DNA from: an uncultured Candidatus Saccharibacteria bacterium
GTDB lineage: Bacteria; Patescibacteria; Saccharimonadia; Saccharimonadales; UBA1547
NCBI GenBank assembly: GCA_946480535.1
Contig: CAMLKA010000001.1
Span: 1 to 52,232 of the forward strand
Length of the DNA stretch: 52,232 nucleotides
Direction: 5' to 3'
How positions within the stretch are numbered: position 1 is the stretch's first letter; each line of letters starts with the position of its first letter. The notes below the pieces were generated by a model. That model was given only the letters and a program-made list of their open reading frames with translations. It was not told where the DNA came from and made no database searches. Position numbers and translations under genes: made by a program. This document shows, piece by piece, positions 31,422 to 39,743 of the stretch.

Positions 31422-32576
31422 TTACGACCGAGGTATCGCAGAAACAATCAGTTCCGCCATGTCACGAGCGGCATGCGGTTTTGCAAACTTCCCAAAACGC
31501 TTTGCCATGGTCTTCGTTGTCTTTGGATCATTCAAATAAGCAGCGACAGATTTCACCAAGAGCTCAGGCTTTGCAATCATCTCATCTTCATCAAGCACAA
31601 TTGCTACTTGCGCCTCGCCATACACGGCTGCATTTTTCAGTTGGTGACCACCCGTCAGTGCTGCGTTTGGCACTAAGATTGTTGGCTTCTCAAGCGCAGC
31701 GAGCTCGAGGATTGTTGTTGCCCCCGCTCGAGTCACCACAACATCAGACGCACCAAGCAGGTCGTGCATAGTACTCACAAACTTATGAAGCTTAAAGTCT
31801 TTTGTATCTTCAGGGTATCGCTCGCGGAGTTCATCGTAGTGTCCTGCCCCACTCACCAAAATAACAGAGGCGAACTGTTGTAACTTGTCCAACACTTCAA
31901 GCGTTAGATTGTTGAGACGTTTTGCGCCAAGCCCCCCACCTGTTACCACAAGCAATGGCTTCTTAGGGTCAACCCCCCAGGCTTTCTTTGCGACCGCTTG
32001 CTCTGCTGCCGTATATGGCTGAAACTTCTCATTCACCGGAATCCCAACGTATGAGGTACGTGCCGCCGGATAGTTATAGTACTCAAGTGGTGCACCCGTA
32101 GCAATTTTTGTTGCCCAACGAGAAAGAATACGGTTTGTAAGGCCTGGGTGTGCATCAGAATCATGAATCACGAGTGGAATACCGAGCACTTTCGCCGCCA
32201 TACCAACCGGCAGACACACAAAACCACCCTTCGTAAATACAACGTCAGGGCGCCACCAAAGAAGCTTCCAAAAACTTTGGAAAAAGCCGCCGGCAACTTT
32301 AAATGAATCGACAATGTTATGCCACATAAGTGACGGCCACATAACGTGCTGCCAAAGTGTCAGGTGATGATAGCGACGGAGCTTACCCGACGCAATAATT
32401 TCAACAGGAATCGTCTCATCAAAAGCACCGACGATTGATTTCGCCTGAGGTCCGAAGTGGACGTCGCACCAGAATTTCAATTCAACTTTAGGGTGTGTAG
32501 CACGAAGCTCTTTAAGCACCGCGACGACTGGCGTAACGTGTCCGCCCGACCCCCCGCCTACTGCGAGAATTCTCAT
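31422..32576 (-). CDS. murG: UDP-GlcNAc:undecaprenyl-PP-MurNAc-pentapeptide transferase MurG
   Basis: The 384-residue GT28 glycosyltransferase makes lipid II from lipid I at the inner membrane face. The N-terminal GGGSGGHVTP loop at residues 7-16 binds the acceptor side; the C-terminal half holds VTGGGLGAKRLN and the TRAGATTILELAALEKPTILVP nucleotide-binding region, of which RAGATT and ELAALEKP are typical. The start lies inside the end of ftsW (65-nt overlap). Confidence 0.93.
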   Translation of the reverse strand: MRILAVGGGSGGHVTPVVAVLKELRATHPKVELKFWCDVHFGPQAKSIVGAFDETIPVEIIASGKLRRYHHLTLWQHVMWPSLMWHNIVDSFKVAGGFFQSFWKLLWWRPDVVFTKGGFVCLPVGMAAKVLGIPLVIHDSDAHPGLTNRILSRWATKIATGAPLEYYNYPAARTSYVGIPVNEKFQPYTAAEQAVAKKAWGVDPKKPLLVVTGGGLGAKRLNNLTLEVLDKLQQFASVILVSGAGHYDELRERYPEDTKDFKLHKFVSTMHDLLGASDVVVTRAGATTILELAALEKPTILVPNAALTGGHQLKNAAVYGEAQVAIVLDEDEMIAKPELLVKSVAAYLNDPKTTKTMAKRFGKFAKPHAARDMAELIVSAIPRS

Positions 32577-33786
32577 CGGTTGTCTCCTTTATACGTGATG
32601 GATGTACAGTGTATTTCGATAATTGGAACACCAAACCAAGCGCCGCAGCCATGAATATCATACTGGTTCCACCGTAGCTGAGAAGTGGCAATGTAATACC
32701 AGTCAGCGGGAAAATACCAATCATAGCGGCTATATTTAGGATAACATGGGCTGCGAGCCACCCAAAGACGCCCGCTGCAAGCAGCTTAAGCCGTAAATCA
32801 ACCATTCCATCCATAACTCCCAAAAGACGCATAAGAAGCGCCACAAACAGCGCCAGAAGTGCAACGGTGCCAACAAAACCAAAGGTCTCGCCAATAATCG
32901 CAAAAATCGAGTCGTTAATCGCTTCTGGCAAATATCCTGACGCCTGGACACTATCGCCAATACCCACCCCAAAGAAACCGCCAGAACCAATCGCAATCTT
33001 AGCGTGCTGAATATGGTAGGCATCCGCATCGCTCGTAGAGGTGTTGTCACCTTGCAGATAGGTCATGACGCGCTCCATACGGTGCGGTGAGGTGAGAATC
33101 AGGAAAAGCCCCGCTACCAACAGCACTCCGAACAGTCCAAAAACAATCTTCTTATTGATTCCGGCAACAAACAGCATCGTTGCAACAATTGCCGTGAGTG
33201 AGATACCTGTTCCAAGGTCTTTTTGAATCACGATGACAAACAACAGTGCAAACGCGGTAATAGCGCCGACCGGCATGAGCGTTTCCTTGAGGTCGTTAAT
33301 CTTTCCCTCTTTCATGCGTACCGCCAAGAACACGGCAAGATACAGCAAAATACCAAACTTCAATATTTCCGCTGGCTGGACGCTTCCTAGGGGCCCGAGC
33401 TCAATCCATCGAGCCGCACCATTCGTCGCTTCTACAATACCCGCCCAATATCCTACCGCGAGCAGCGCACAGGCGATAAACCCAGCCCATAACACCTTTG
33501 AACCATGCTTTAAAATAAAGTTATACGGTATAAACGAAGCGGCCCAGAATCCACCGATTGCTAGTCCAATACTCAGGAGTTGCTTCCAGAAGAAATACCC
33601 GTCAGAATATTCAAACCCGAACACCGAGTTCATAAGGTTTGCACGTTGCGGTCCAATGGCGTAAATCACCAAGAGCCCAACGAACATCAGAAGAATGGTA
33701 AACACAACGATGAGGCGATCACCATGGTGCTTGCGTACTACCCCTTCGGGCGTCGCAGCGCGACGATCACGCCACCCAGAAGCCAT
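32512..33786 (-). CDS. ftsW: Peptidoglycan polymerase FtsW (SEDS family)
   Basis: The 424-residue SEDS-family membrane protein has about ten helices and polymerises lipid II at the septum with its partner FtsI. Family motifs include ARWIELGPLGSVQPAEILKF and the C-terminal GGTSM segment. The extra basic C-terminal tail (RSRRGVGRTRYASRRGA) is read through the start of murG. It begins 2 nt after mraY ends. Partner ftsI lies two genes upstream in the same operon. Confidence 0.92.
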   Translation of the reverse strand: MASGWRDRRAATPEGVVRKHHGDRLIVVFTILLMFVGLLVIYAIGPQRANLMNSVFGFEYSDGYFFWKQLLSIGLAIGGFWAASFIPYNFILKHGSKVLWAGFIACALLAVGYWAGIVEATNGAARWIELGPLGSVQPAEILKFGILLYLAVFLAVRMKEGKINDLKETLMPVGAITAFALLFVIVIQKDLGTGISLTAIVATMLFVAGINKKIVFGLFGVLLVAGLFLILTSPHRMERVMTYLQGDNTSTSDADAYHIQHAKIAIGSGGFFGVGIGDSVQASGYLPEAINDSIFAIIGETFGFVGTVALLALFVALLMRLLGVMDGMVDLRLKLLAAGVFGWLAAHVILNIAAMIGIFPLTGITLPLLSYGGTSMIFMAAALGLVFQLSKYTVHPSRIKETTDENSRSRRGVGRTRYASRRGA

Positions 33787-33788
33787 CG

Positions 33789-34823
33789 CTAGATATTACC
33801 CCCGGCGAGCGCGATCATCACACCAATAAACGACGTGACCGCAGCAATCACCCAGAAACGCATCGTCACTTTTGTTTCAGGCCAACCAATAGCTTCAAGA
33901 TGGTGATGAATTGGCGCAGAGATGAACACCTTACGCTTAAAGACTTTCTTGCTAAAGATTTGAATCAAGCTTGAACCCGCCTCAAGAACGAAAACGAATC
34001 CGATAATTGGCAGGATAAACAGCGTATCCGTAAGCATCGCAACCACACCAAGGGAGGTTCCGAGCGCGAAACTTCCCACGTCGCCCATAAAGAAGCGAGC
34101 CGGGTGGATATTAAACCAAAGGTAGCTTAACAGCGCACCAACGACAGTAAAACAGAATCCAGCCAGCAGTGCATTCCCCTGCATCAATGAAATCACTCCG
34201 AAGCTACCGAATGATATTGCCGCAAGGCCACCAGCCAGCCCGTCAAGGCCGTCACTAATGTTCACCGCATTACCAGCAGCAACTACCACGAAGGCAAAGA
34301 GCGGAATAATAAACCAGCCAAGGTGCCACTCCCCTATGAACGGTACGGTGACCGCAGTAACATCCAGGCGGTCAAAGAAGAACCATCCCAGCACAATACC
34401 AATCGCGGTAATCATAAGGAACTTAAAGCTCGAGCGAAGCCCTGCGACACCCTTCCCACCCCCGCGGATATTAATAATGTCATCAATAAGCCCTACTAGT
34501 GCACCACCTGCAAGCGCTGCAAGCGGCAACCAAGTCTCGCGTCGATCAAGGTTAAAGAAAAACGTCACGATAACAATGGCCAGCACAAATACCATCCCCG
34601 CCATTGTCGGAATGTTTCGCTTAAATTTATTGGCGTGAAGCTTCGTGAAAACAGTCAGCGCTTCACCGGTTGTGCTCGCGGTACGTTGTCGCTTCCAAAA
34701 CTTATAGCGGTACGCCACAAACGTGTACACAGGGGTCAGCACCATCGCAAGCACAAACGCCAGTACACTGAGGATAAAGGTTCGCATCATTGCATCATTG
34801 AGTGCTTGGTTTACAAATTCCAT
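33789..34823 (-). CDS. mraY: Phospho-MurNAc-pentapeptide transferase MraY
   Basis: The 344-residue integral membrane enzyme makes lipid I. Motifs include the N-terminal THANKFKRNIPTMAG-type region (written here as LHANKFKRNIPTMAG), FIDDIINI-like LIDDIINIRGG, NAVNISDGLDGLAGG, WFNIHPARFFMGDVGS and the HHHLE motif. All are characteristic and suggest full activity. The gene sits between ftsI and ftsW. Confidence 0.94.
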   Translation of the reverse strand: MEFVNQALNDAMMRTFILSVLAFVLAMVLTPVYTFVAYRYKFWKRQRTASTTGEALTVFTKLHANKFKRNIPTMAGMVFVLAIVIVTFFFNLDRRETWLPLAALAGGALVGLIDDIINIRGGGKGVAGLRSSFKFLMITAIGIVLGWFFFDRLDVTAVTVPFIGEWHLGWFIIPLFAFVVVAAGNAVNISDGLDGLAGGLAAISFGSFGVISLMQGNALLAGFCFTVVGALLSYLWFNIHPARFFMGDVGSFALGTSLGVVAMLTDTLFILPIIGFVFVLEAGSSLIQIFSKKVFKRKVFISAPIHHHLEAIGWPETKVTMRFWVIAAVTSFIGVMIALAGGNI

Positions 34824-34829
34824 ATTTGT

Positions 34830-36581
34830 TTAGCCTTTCGGTTGGATCTTTAGGTAATCGATCATCCAGTTAGAAATATCCGTAAAGATTGGTGCGGCGT
34901 GCTGTGCACCCTGGAAGACCTTATCTTTACCGTATACAGACACCATTATGACATACTCTGGGGTATCAGCACCACCATAGCCGACGTAACTAGCAATTGT
35001 CTCTGAGTCACTATAGCCGCCGGCCGCCGGAATCTGTGCAGTTCCCGTCTTGCCACCAATTTCATAGCCTGGTTTGTCGAGACGGCTAATTGATGACGAT
35101 GAGCGTGCCGTGTGAATCATATCACGAAGCTGCTGCGACGTTGACTCGGTAATGAGCCCGGTCTGAACCGGAACTGGCTGAGCATTTGGTTTATATACAC
35201 CGTCTACCATCTTCCCAGCAACAACCGTTGGCTTATAATATGAGCCACCATTTACAAGTGCAGAGAATCCTGTCGCCACCTGCATCATCGTTGAGTCCAT
35301 ACCCTGGCCGAATGTCATGTTTGAATAGCGTACGGCATTACCATCGGCTTCTTCTGGTGGCACAATATGACCAGCCGCTTCGTTGGCAAGCTCAATACCC
35401 GTTGTCTGACCAAGGTGGAAACGATTATAGAAGTAGTCATAAATTGTCGCACGGGCGGTTGCATTAATACTCGTTCCGTTACCCATACGCATACCGAGCG
35501 TCACAAACCCAGTATTAAGCGACCAGTCCATAGCTGTTTGGAAGGTAATCGTGCCGGTACGCCCCTTGGTGGCGTTACTAATTGTGTAATCGTCAATCTG
35601 AATCCTGTCGGTATTGACGTACGTGTCTGTCGCCTTAGCGGCATTAGTGTTAATTGCCGCAGACATCGTGAACGTCTTGATTGTTGAGCCAGGCTCGTAT
35701 ACTTTCGAAATCACTGCATTATTAAAGTTGGCGGCATCAGTCACCTTGTAGTACTCAGACGGCATATAATCTGGCGTATTCGCCATCGCCATCACCTTGC
35801 CCGTCTTAGGGTCCATCACAACAGCGCTCACGAGCCCAGCCCCAAGCTTTTCAGCACGAGACTTAATAATTTCTTCAACTTTTGATTGAACATTACGGTC
35901 GATAGTGAGGACAAGGTTGTCACCATTCACTGCTGGGTCGCGCACATTTCGACCACCCACCGTCAAGGGCACGTCACTCACATCTGTCACAGTCTCAAGG
36001 CGCCCATCAACACCGTTAAGATCGTCATTCAAATAGCCTTCAACCCCGTAGTTCCCTACCCCTTCGGCATTTACAAAGCCCAGTACCTGAGAAGCTAATT
36101 TACCTTCAGGATAGACACGCTGCGATACGGCCTGAAAGCCAATACCGCTTAGGTCTTTTTCTTTAATTTTCTCAGCCTGGGTACGCGTTACCCTCGTAGC
36201 AATAATCTGGTAGCGGCTGTCTTTTTTCACCAACATATCTTCGAACTTGTCACGAAGGTTACCACCGGCAATCTCTTTCATCACCTTCTCTACCTCATCA
36301 GCCTCATCCGCTTCAATAATCAGGGCGGGGTCAACAAATACCGTATACACCGTTTCATTCATGACGAGCTTCACCGGCGAATCGCCATTAAGTGCGTAAA
36401 TCTCCCCGCGAGTTGCCGGAAGACGCTCCTTCTTCACCTGTTCTTCTTGAGCAAGCGCCACATAGTGGCCATGTTGAATCACCTGAAGATAAAATAACCG
36501 AATCACAAAGATAGCCGCAATGGCCAGCACAACGCTCGCCAAGATACGGGATCGACTACCTTGAAGTAATTCGGGTTTCAT
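34830..36581 (-). CDS. ftsI: Division transpeptidase FtsI (class B PBP)
   Basis: The 583-residue class B penicillin-binding protein cross-links septal peptidoglycan. It has one N-terminal membrane helix (about residues 13-35), a dimerisation/pedestal domain, and a transpeptidase domain. The catalytic motifs are SxxK (PGSTIKTF, around residue 300), SxN (SNATKG) and KTG (GGKTGTAQIP). No PASTA domains are seen. It lies 12 nt after ftsL. Confidence 0.93.
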   Translation of the reverse strand: MKPELLQGSRSRILASVVLAIAAIFVIRLFYLQVIQHGHYVALAQEEQVKKERLPATRGEIYALNGDSPVKLVMNETVYTVFVDPALIIEADEADEVEKVMKEIAGGNLRDKFEDMLVKKDSRYQIIATRVTRTQAEKIKEKDLSGIGFQAVSQRVYPEGKLASQVLGFVNAEGVGNYGVEGYLNDDLNGVDGRLETVTDVSDVPLTVGGRNVRDPAVNGDNLVLTIDRNVQSKVEEIIKSRAEKLGAGLVSAVVMDPKTGKVMAMANTPDYMPSEYYKVTDAANFNNAVISKVYEPGSTIKTFTMSAAINTNAAKATDTYVNTDRIQIDDYTISNATKGRTGTITFQTAMDWSLNTGFVTLGMRMGNGTSINATARATIYDYFYNRFHLGQTTGIELANEAAGHIVPPEEADGNAVRYSNMTFGQGMDSTMMQVATGFSALVNGGSYYKPTVVAGKMVDGVYKPNAQPVPVQTGLITESTSQQLRDMIHTARSSSSISRLDKPGYEIGGKTGTAQIPAAGGYSDSETIASYVGYGGADTPEYVIMVSVYGKDKVFQGAQHAAPIFTDISNWMIDYLKIQPKG

Positions 36582-36593
36582 ATAACCAATATA

Positions 36594-36941
36594 TTATTCT
36601 TGAACGTACTGAGTATCAGCTGGGGTGGTCATTTCTTTTGCCACACTACTGTTCTTGATGGTTTCAAGTGCAGTGAGGCGAGCGTTCTCGACTTCGAGTT
36701 CACTCTTTTGCTCGTTGTACTCGGCAATTTGACTATCAATCTTTTGCGCTTCGTAATCGTACCCGGTAGTACGTGTTGCCTGGGTGACATAAATCAAACC
36801 GAGGACAATAATCATCAGCGCAACCAGCACTGTATGAGCAACTGGCCCAAGCTTGATTGCCGATTGAAAACGAGTCGTGTTTTGGTTGCGAGACCAGTTC
36901 TGCTGACGGCGTGATACGTAATAATTGTTATTTTGTGACAT
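36594..36941 (-). CDS. ftsL: FtsL-like division protein
   Basis: The 115-residue bitopic protein has a basic, Asn/Gln-rich N-terminus, one membrane helix (about residues 35-53) and an extracytoplasmic coiled coil (about 65-100). This is the expected FtsL/DivIC architecture, and it lies directly before ftsI. Sequence similarity is low, as is usual for FtsL. No Shine-Dalgarno is visible before the ATG. Confidence 0.72.
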   Translation of the reverse strand: MSQNNNYYVSRRQQNWSRNQNTTRFQSAIKLGPVAHTVLVALMIIVLGLIYVTQATRTTGYDYEAQKIDSQIAEYNEQKSELEVENARLTALETIKNSSVAKEMTTPADTQYVQE

Positions 36942-36975
36942 TGTGGTGGTGGTTTTGTTTTTGTTTTATTTTGTG

Positions 36976-37048
36976 GCTCTTCGAGGCTTTAGGCCCCGGG
37001 TGAGTCATAGGCCCCGGGCCCGCTGCTATGAGATAGCGGGCCAAGAGC
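36976..37048 (-). other. GC-rich structured element in the ftsL leader
   Basis: GCTCTT (36976-36981) pairs with AAGAGC (37043-37048) and encloses an 8-bp perfect stem, GGCCCGCT (37017-37024) with AGCGGGCC (37035-37042). Two direct copies of GGCCCCGGG (36992-37000 and 37010-37018) can pair with each other and compete with that stem. No T-run follows, so it is not a standard terminator. Confidence 0.5.
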
Positions 37049-37059
37049 GAATTGGTGGA

Positions 37060-37125
37060 TTACTTTACGCGAACTGCAACTACTTGTGGTTGGTCTGCGT
37101 ATTGTACTGTAATGTGAACTGGCAT
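37060..37125 (-). CDS. Possible 21-aa leader peptide between rsmH and ftsL
   Basis: A 21-codon frame, MPVHITVQYADQPQVVAVRV followed by a final Lys, starts at ATG 37125. AAGGAAAGGG lies at a suitable distance upstream, one of the better ribosome-binding sites in this cluster. It ends shortly before the GC-rich structured element. It may be a small protein or a leader peptide; length alone makes the call uncertain. Confidence 0.35.
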   Translation of the reverse strand: MPVHITVQYADQPQVVAVRVK

Positions 37126-37151
37126 AATGTTTGTGCCCTTTCCTTGTTTTT

Positions 37152-38039
37152 TTATTTTTTCACAGCAACCCGAAGCTTTGCGCTTCGTGATCGCGGATTG
37201 TGAACATCGTCGGTGGCTCCTGAAATCGGTTTTTTGGTAAGCGTTTGAAGTTCTGCTTCAAAGCCTGCTTCTTCTTGTTCTTTAAAGAAGCGTTTTACGA
37301 GACGATCTTCGAGACTGTGGAAGCTGATGACCCCTACCCTTCCGCCCTTCGTCAGAAGTTTTGGAAGCAGCGGTAAGGTCGCCTTCACCTGTCCGAGCTC
37401 GTCGTTGACGGCAATGCGGAGCGCTTGAAAAGTACGCGTAGCTGGATGGATTTTACCCTGCCGGCCACGATAGTTTTGCTTAATGAGTGCTGCGAGCGTT
37501 TCAGTGTCGCGGTATGGCCTGTTGGCAATTATCACTTCCGCAAGATTTTTTGCTTGCATGTACGGTTCTTCGCCGTACTCGTTGATAATGGCTGCCAGTT
37601 CCTGGACCGTTGCTTGATTGATCAATTCCGAAGCTGTACGCCCCGAAGATCGATCCATCCGCATGTCCAATGGACCATTTTGCTTGAATGAAAACCCTCG
37701 TTCGCCCTGATCGAGCTGTGGTGACGACACCCCCAAATCAATCAGGATAAGGTCAAATGCTTTCCCCTCTTCGTAGAGCTGCCGTGCGGCAGATGCGAAA
37801 TCGGTATGCATAAGACGAACGCCCCGGTCTGCTAGTGGCTGAAGATGCGCAATCGCATAATCATCCCTGTCGACCAGAACACTCTCCTTATCATTTTGTG
37901 TTATATCGAGCACACCCTTCGCGTGTCCAGCATACCCTGCAGTTAAGTCTAAATAAGACTCACCTTTCTGGGGAGCTAGTTCACGAAGTGTAGCGTCGAA
38001 TAGAACGGGAACATGATGTGGTGGATGTTCTTTACTCAT
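37152..38039 (-). CDS. rsmH: 16S rRNA m4C1402 methyltransferase RsmH (MraW)
   Basis: The 295-residue SAM-dependent enzyme N4-methylates C1402 of 16S rRNA. Motifs include HHVPVLFDATL, the SAM site YLDLTAGYAGHAKGVL, LIDLGVSSPQLDQGERGFSF and GPLDMRMD, and near the C-terminus GGRVGVISFHSLEDRLVKRF. I chose ATG 38039 because TATAAT (38052-38047) lies 7 nt before it; an ATG at 38048 would overlap the promoter. Confidence 0.94.
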   Translation of the reverse strand: MSKEHPPHHVPVLFDATLRELAPQKGESYLDLTAGYAGHAKGVLDITQNDKESVLVDRDDYAIAHLQPLADRGVRLMHTDFASAARQLYEEGKAFDLILIDLGVSSPQLDQGERGFSFKQNGPLDMRMDRSSGRTASELINQATVQELAAIINEYGEEPYMQAKNLAEVIIANRPYRDTETLAALIKQNYRGRQGKIHPATRTFQALRIAVNDELGQVKATLPLLPKLLTKGGRVGVISFHSLEDRLVKRFFKEQEEAGFEAELQTLTKKPISGATDDVHNPRSRSAKLRVAVKK

Positions 38040-38052
38040 CTCCCCCATTATA

Positions 38053-38436
38053 CCTCAAAGGTGTAATGAAAGAGCTCGAGATCACCTAACCGATAGTGAA
38101 GCTGTTTGTTTTCGCAAGGTGTGTTTGTTTTTGTAGAATACGCGAAGCGTATTGTTTGTAAAAGTACGCAAGCGTACTTCATTCTAAAGTCGTGTTTTTG
38201 CTATTAATGGGGGCGCCGTAAAGGCACTCATACCCTAGCAAAAACGAGTTGAGAGACTTATGTGAGGTGGAGTTTTGGGAGGTGTGTTTTTGAGGAAGGT
38301 ACGACGGCTGTTTATTGTGTGCCGCATGCCACGCCTCACTACCAGATAGTTGACCTCGAGAGTATTTCTTTTCGTTGTGTTGATTTTTTAAAGGACCGAC
38401 CTACTACATTCCTAACGTTTTCGCGTGAGGATCAGA
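38053..38436 (-). other. 384-nt gap with three hairpins between mraZ and rsmH
   Basis: No credible gene. Three perfect stems are present: AATACGC/GCGTATT (38137-38153), AAGTACGC/GCGTACTT (38162-38179) and TTTTTGCTA/TAGCAAAAA (38195-38203 with 38236-38244). The last encloses GCC-gtaaa-GGC. The second is followed by UU on the minus strand and could end the mraZ mRNA weakly. Confidence 0.55.
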
Positions 38437-38811
38437 TTATTCGGAATCTCCAGCCATAAGGCGCCAATACTGCCCTGCTCGTACCGCAACAATGTCTTTT
38501 TCGATATGACTATAATCAAGCAAGTGCTGCTCAATTGTCACACGACCTTGTTTTTGGTCAAGCTCGGCTTCTGTCTTGCCGCGACGGAACTTTACGTTCA
38601 TGTCAGCAATCTTTTCATCAAGAATACTGCCAGTAGCGTTCAGTGCTGCCTCAACTTCCTTATCCCATACCGATTTTGGGTAGAGATGCAGATAGTTGCC
38701 AAACCCTCTTGTAAGGACAACGCCTGTGATAAATTCTTCACGAAGCTCTGACGGTATCGTCAATCGACGCTTGTCATCTAACCTTCGTTCAAAATAATCT
38801 ACTTGCGCCAC
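38437..38811 (-). CDS. mraZ: Transcription regulator MraZ
   Basis: The 124-residue protein has two AbrB-like SpoVT motifs (DDKRRLTIPSELREEF near residues 12-27 and, degenerate, around 85-100). MraZ is a DNA-binding repressor of the dcw operon. The start is GTG at 38811, with AAGGAAGGG upstream. The gene is followed by a long gap and then rsmH with its own promoter. MraZ boxes overlap its promoter. Confidence 0.9.
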   Translation of the reverse strand: MAQVDYFERRLDDKRRLTIPSELREEFITGVVLTRGFGNYLHLYPKSVWDKEVEAALNATGSILDEKIADMNVKFRRGKTEAELDQKQGRVTIEQHLLDYSHIEKDIVAVRAGQYWRLMAGDSE

Positions 38812-38892
38812 TGTGCCCTTCCTTAAGGAGTGCTAGAGTTGTTTTTTAATGTAATAGTTTTTGTCTTGTGGTCTTGTTTTCCACTTGGACTT

Positions 38893-38927
38893 ATCATACT
38901 ACCCACATTTACCCACTACAACCCCCA
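38893..38927 (-). promoter_or_regulatory. mraZ promoter overlapped by three MraZ boxes
   Basis: On the minus strand, TTGTAG (38921-38916) and TATGAT (38898-38893) are 17 nt apart. Direct repeats GGGGT, TGGGT and TGGGT at 38925-38921, 38915-38911 and 38905-38901 have an exact 10-bp period. This matches the TGGGN repeat operator bound by MraZ in E. coli. Confidence 0.8.
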
Positions 38928-39008
38928 TTTTTGACATTTTTCCTAAAGGTGTTAGTTTATCCACATATTTGGGGATAAGTTGTCCTCCCTACCGGGGGTC
39001 GGAAATAA

Positions 39009-39039
39009 AAAATACCCCGTGTAAAGCGTGGTATTTTTC
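39009..39039. terminator. Bidirectional terminator below the HAD gene
   Basis: AAAATACC and GGTATTTT form a stem flanked by A-runs and T-runs, so it can work in both directions; the minus-strand use would end the HAD transcript. Confidence 0.8.
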
Positions 39040-39056
39040 ATGACACTCGGTGAGTA

Positions 39057-39743
39057 CTACGAGTACTTTTCTTTGATGCGCGCAAGAGAGGTCGCGAGCC
39101 CGCTCACCGCTACCACATCAGCGAGTCCTTCGCTGGCGATACGGTGCTCCGCAGACGGATCACGCGTAATCCAGTACCCAGTCACCCCTTCGGGAAGGTT
39201 TTTAAAGGCACGGAGCTTGTCATCTTCGAAGGTAAGCTCCTCTACTTCCCCGCCACCAAACTCAGCAGGAAGTTGGAAACTACCACTTGGGGTTTGCCAA
39301 CCTTGGATAATATCACCTTTTTCTGGGGTTTGCGTTAAATACAGCGGCGCATGTTCGAGGCCGATGATTCGCGCCTTCATACGCTGGTCGGCCTCGTCAC
39401 CATACGAAAGGATTCCCCATGCCGGCGCATAGCTTGTTAGCGTGTCTGCTTCTGTTAGTCGCTCCTGTGCGGCCGGAAGCTTAAACGCGTCGGCGCCATA
39501 TTTAGCCACGACAGAATCAACCAGACCCTCGAACCATTCATCACCCCACTCTTCCCGAAGGTAGCGAAGCAGAAAGAATGTTTCTTCTTTTTGATATGCT
39601 TCTTGAACGCGTGCATTCAAGTCTGAGCCAAGCCCCGGATATTGTTCGTTAATTTCTTCAGTGAGGACAGTGGCAAACTTTGTCGTATCGAAAAGTGTTC
39701 GATCGAGATCGATGAGTTGAAAGATATTAGGATTCGTCGGCAT
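39057..39743 (-). CDS. HAD-superfamily hydrolase
   Basis: The 228-residue haloacid-dehalogenase-like phosphatase has motif I LIDLDRTLFDTT (nucleophile Asp and acid/base Asp two apart) near residues 10-22. Residues 25-110 form a helical cap and the later part the core domain. The substrate is unknown. It overlaps the yvcK-like gene by 17 nt and is probably co-transcribed with it. Confidence 0.78.
   Translation of the reverse strand: MPTNPNIFQLIDLDRTLFDTTKFATVLTEEINEQYPGLGSDLNARVQEAYQKEETFFLLRYLREEWGDEWFEGLVDSVVAKYGADAFKLPAAQERLTEADTLTSYAPAWGILSYGDEADQRMKARIIGLEHAPLYLTQTPEKGDIIQGWQTPSGSFQLPAEFGGGEVEELTFEDDKLRAFKNLPEGVTGYWITRDPSAEHRIASEGLADVVAVSGLATSLARIKEKYS

Noticed and set aside
23193..38965. 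Perfect DnaA-box-like TTATCCACA sites (23193-23201 and 38957-38965) as an origin
   Set aside because: They are isolated and 15 kb apart, with no cluster, no AT-rich unwinding array and no dnaA or dnaN gene nearby.
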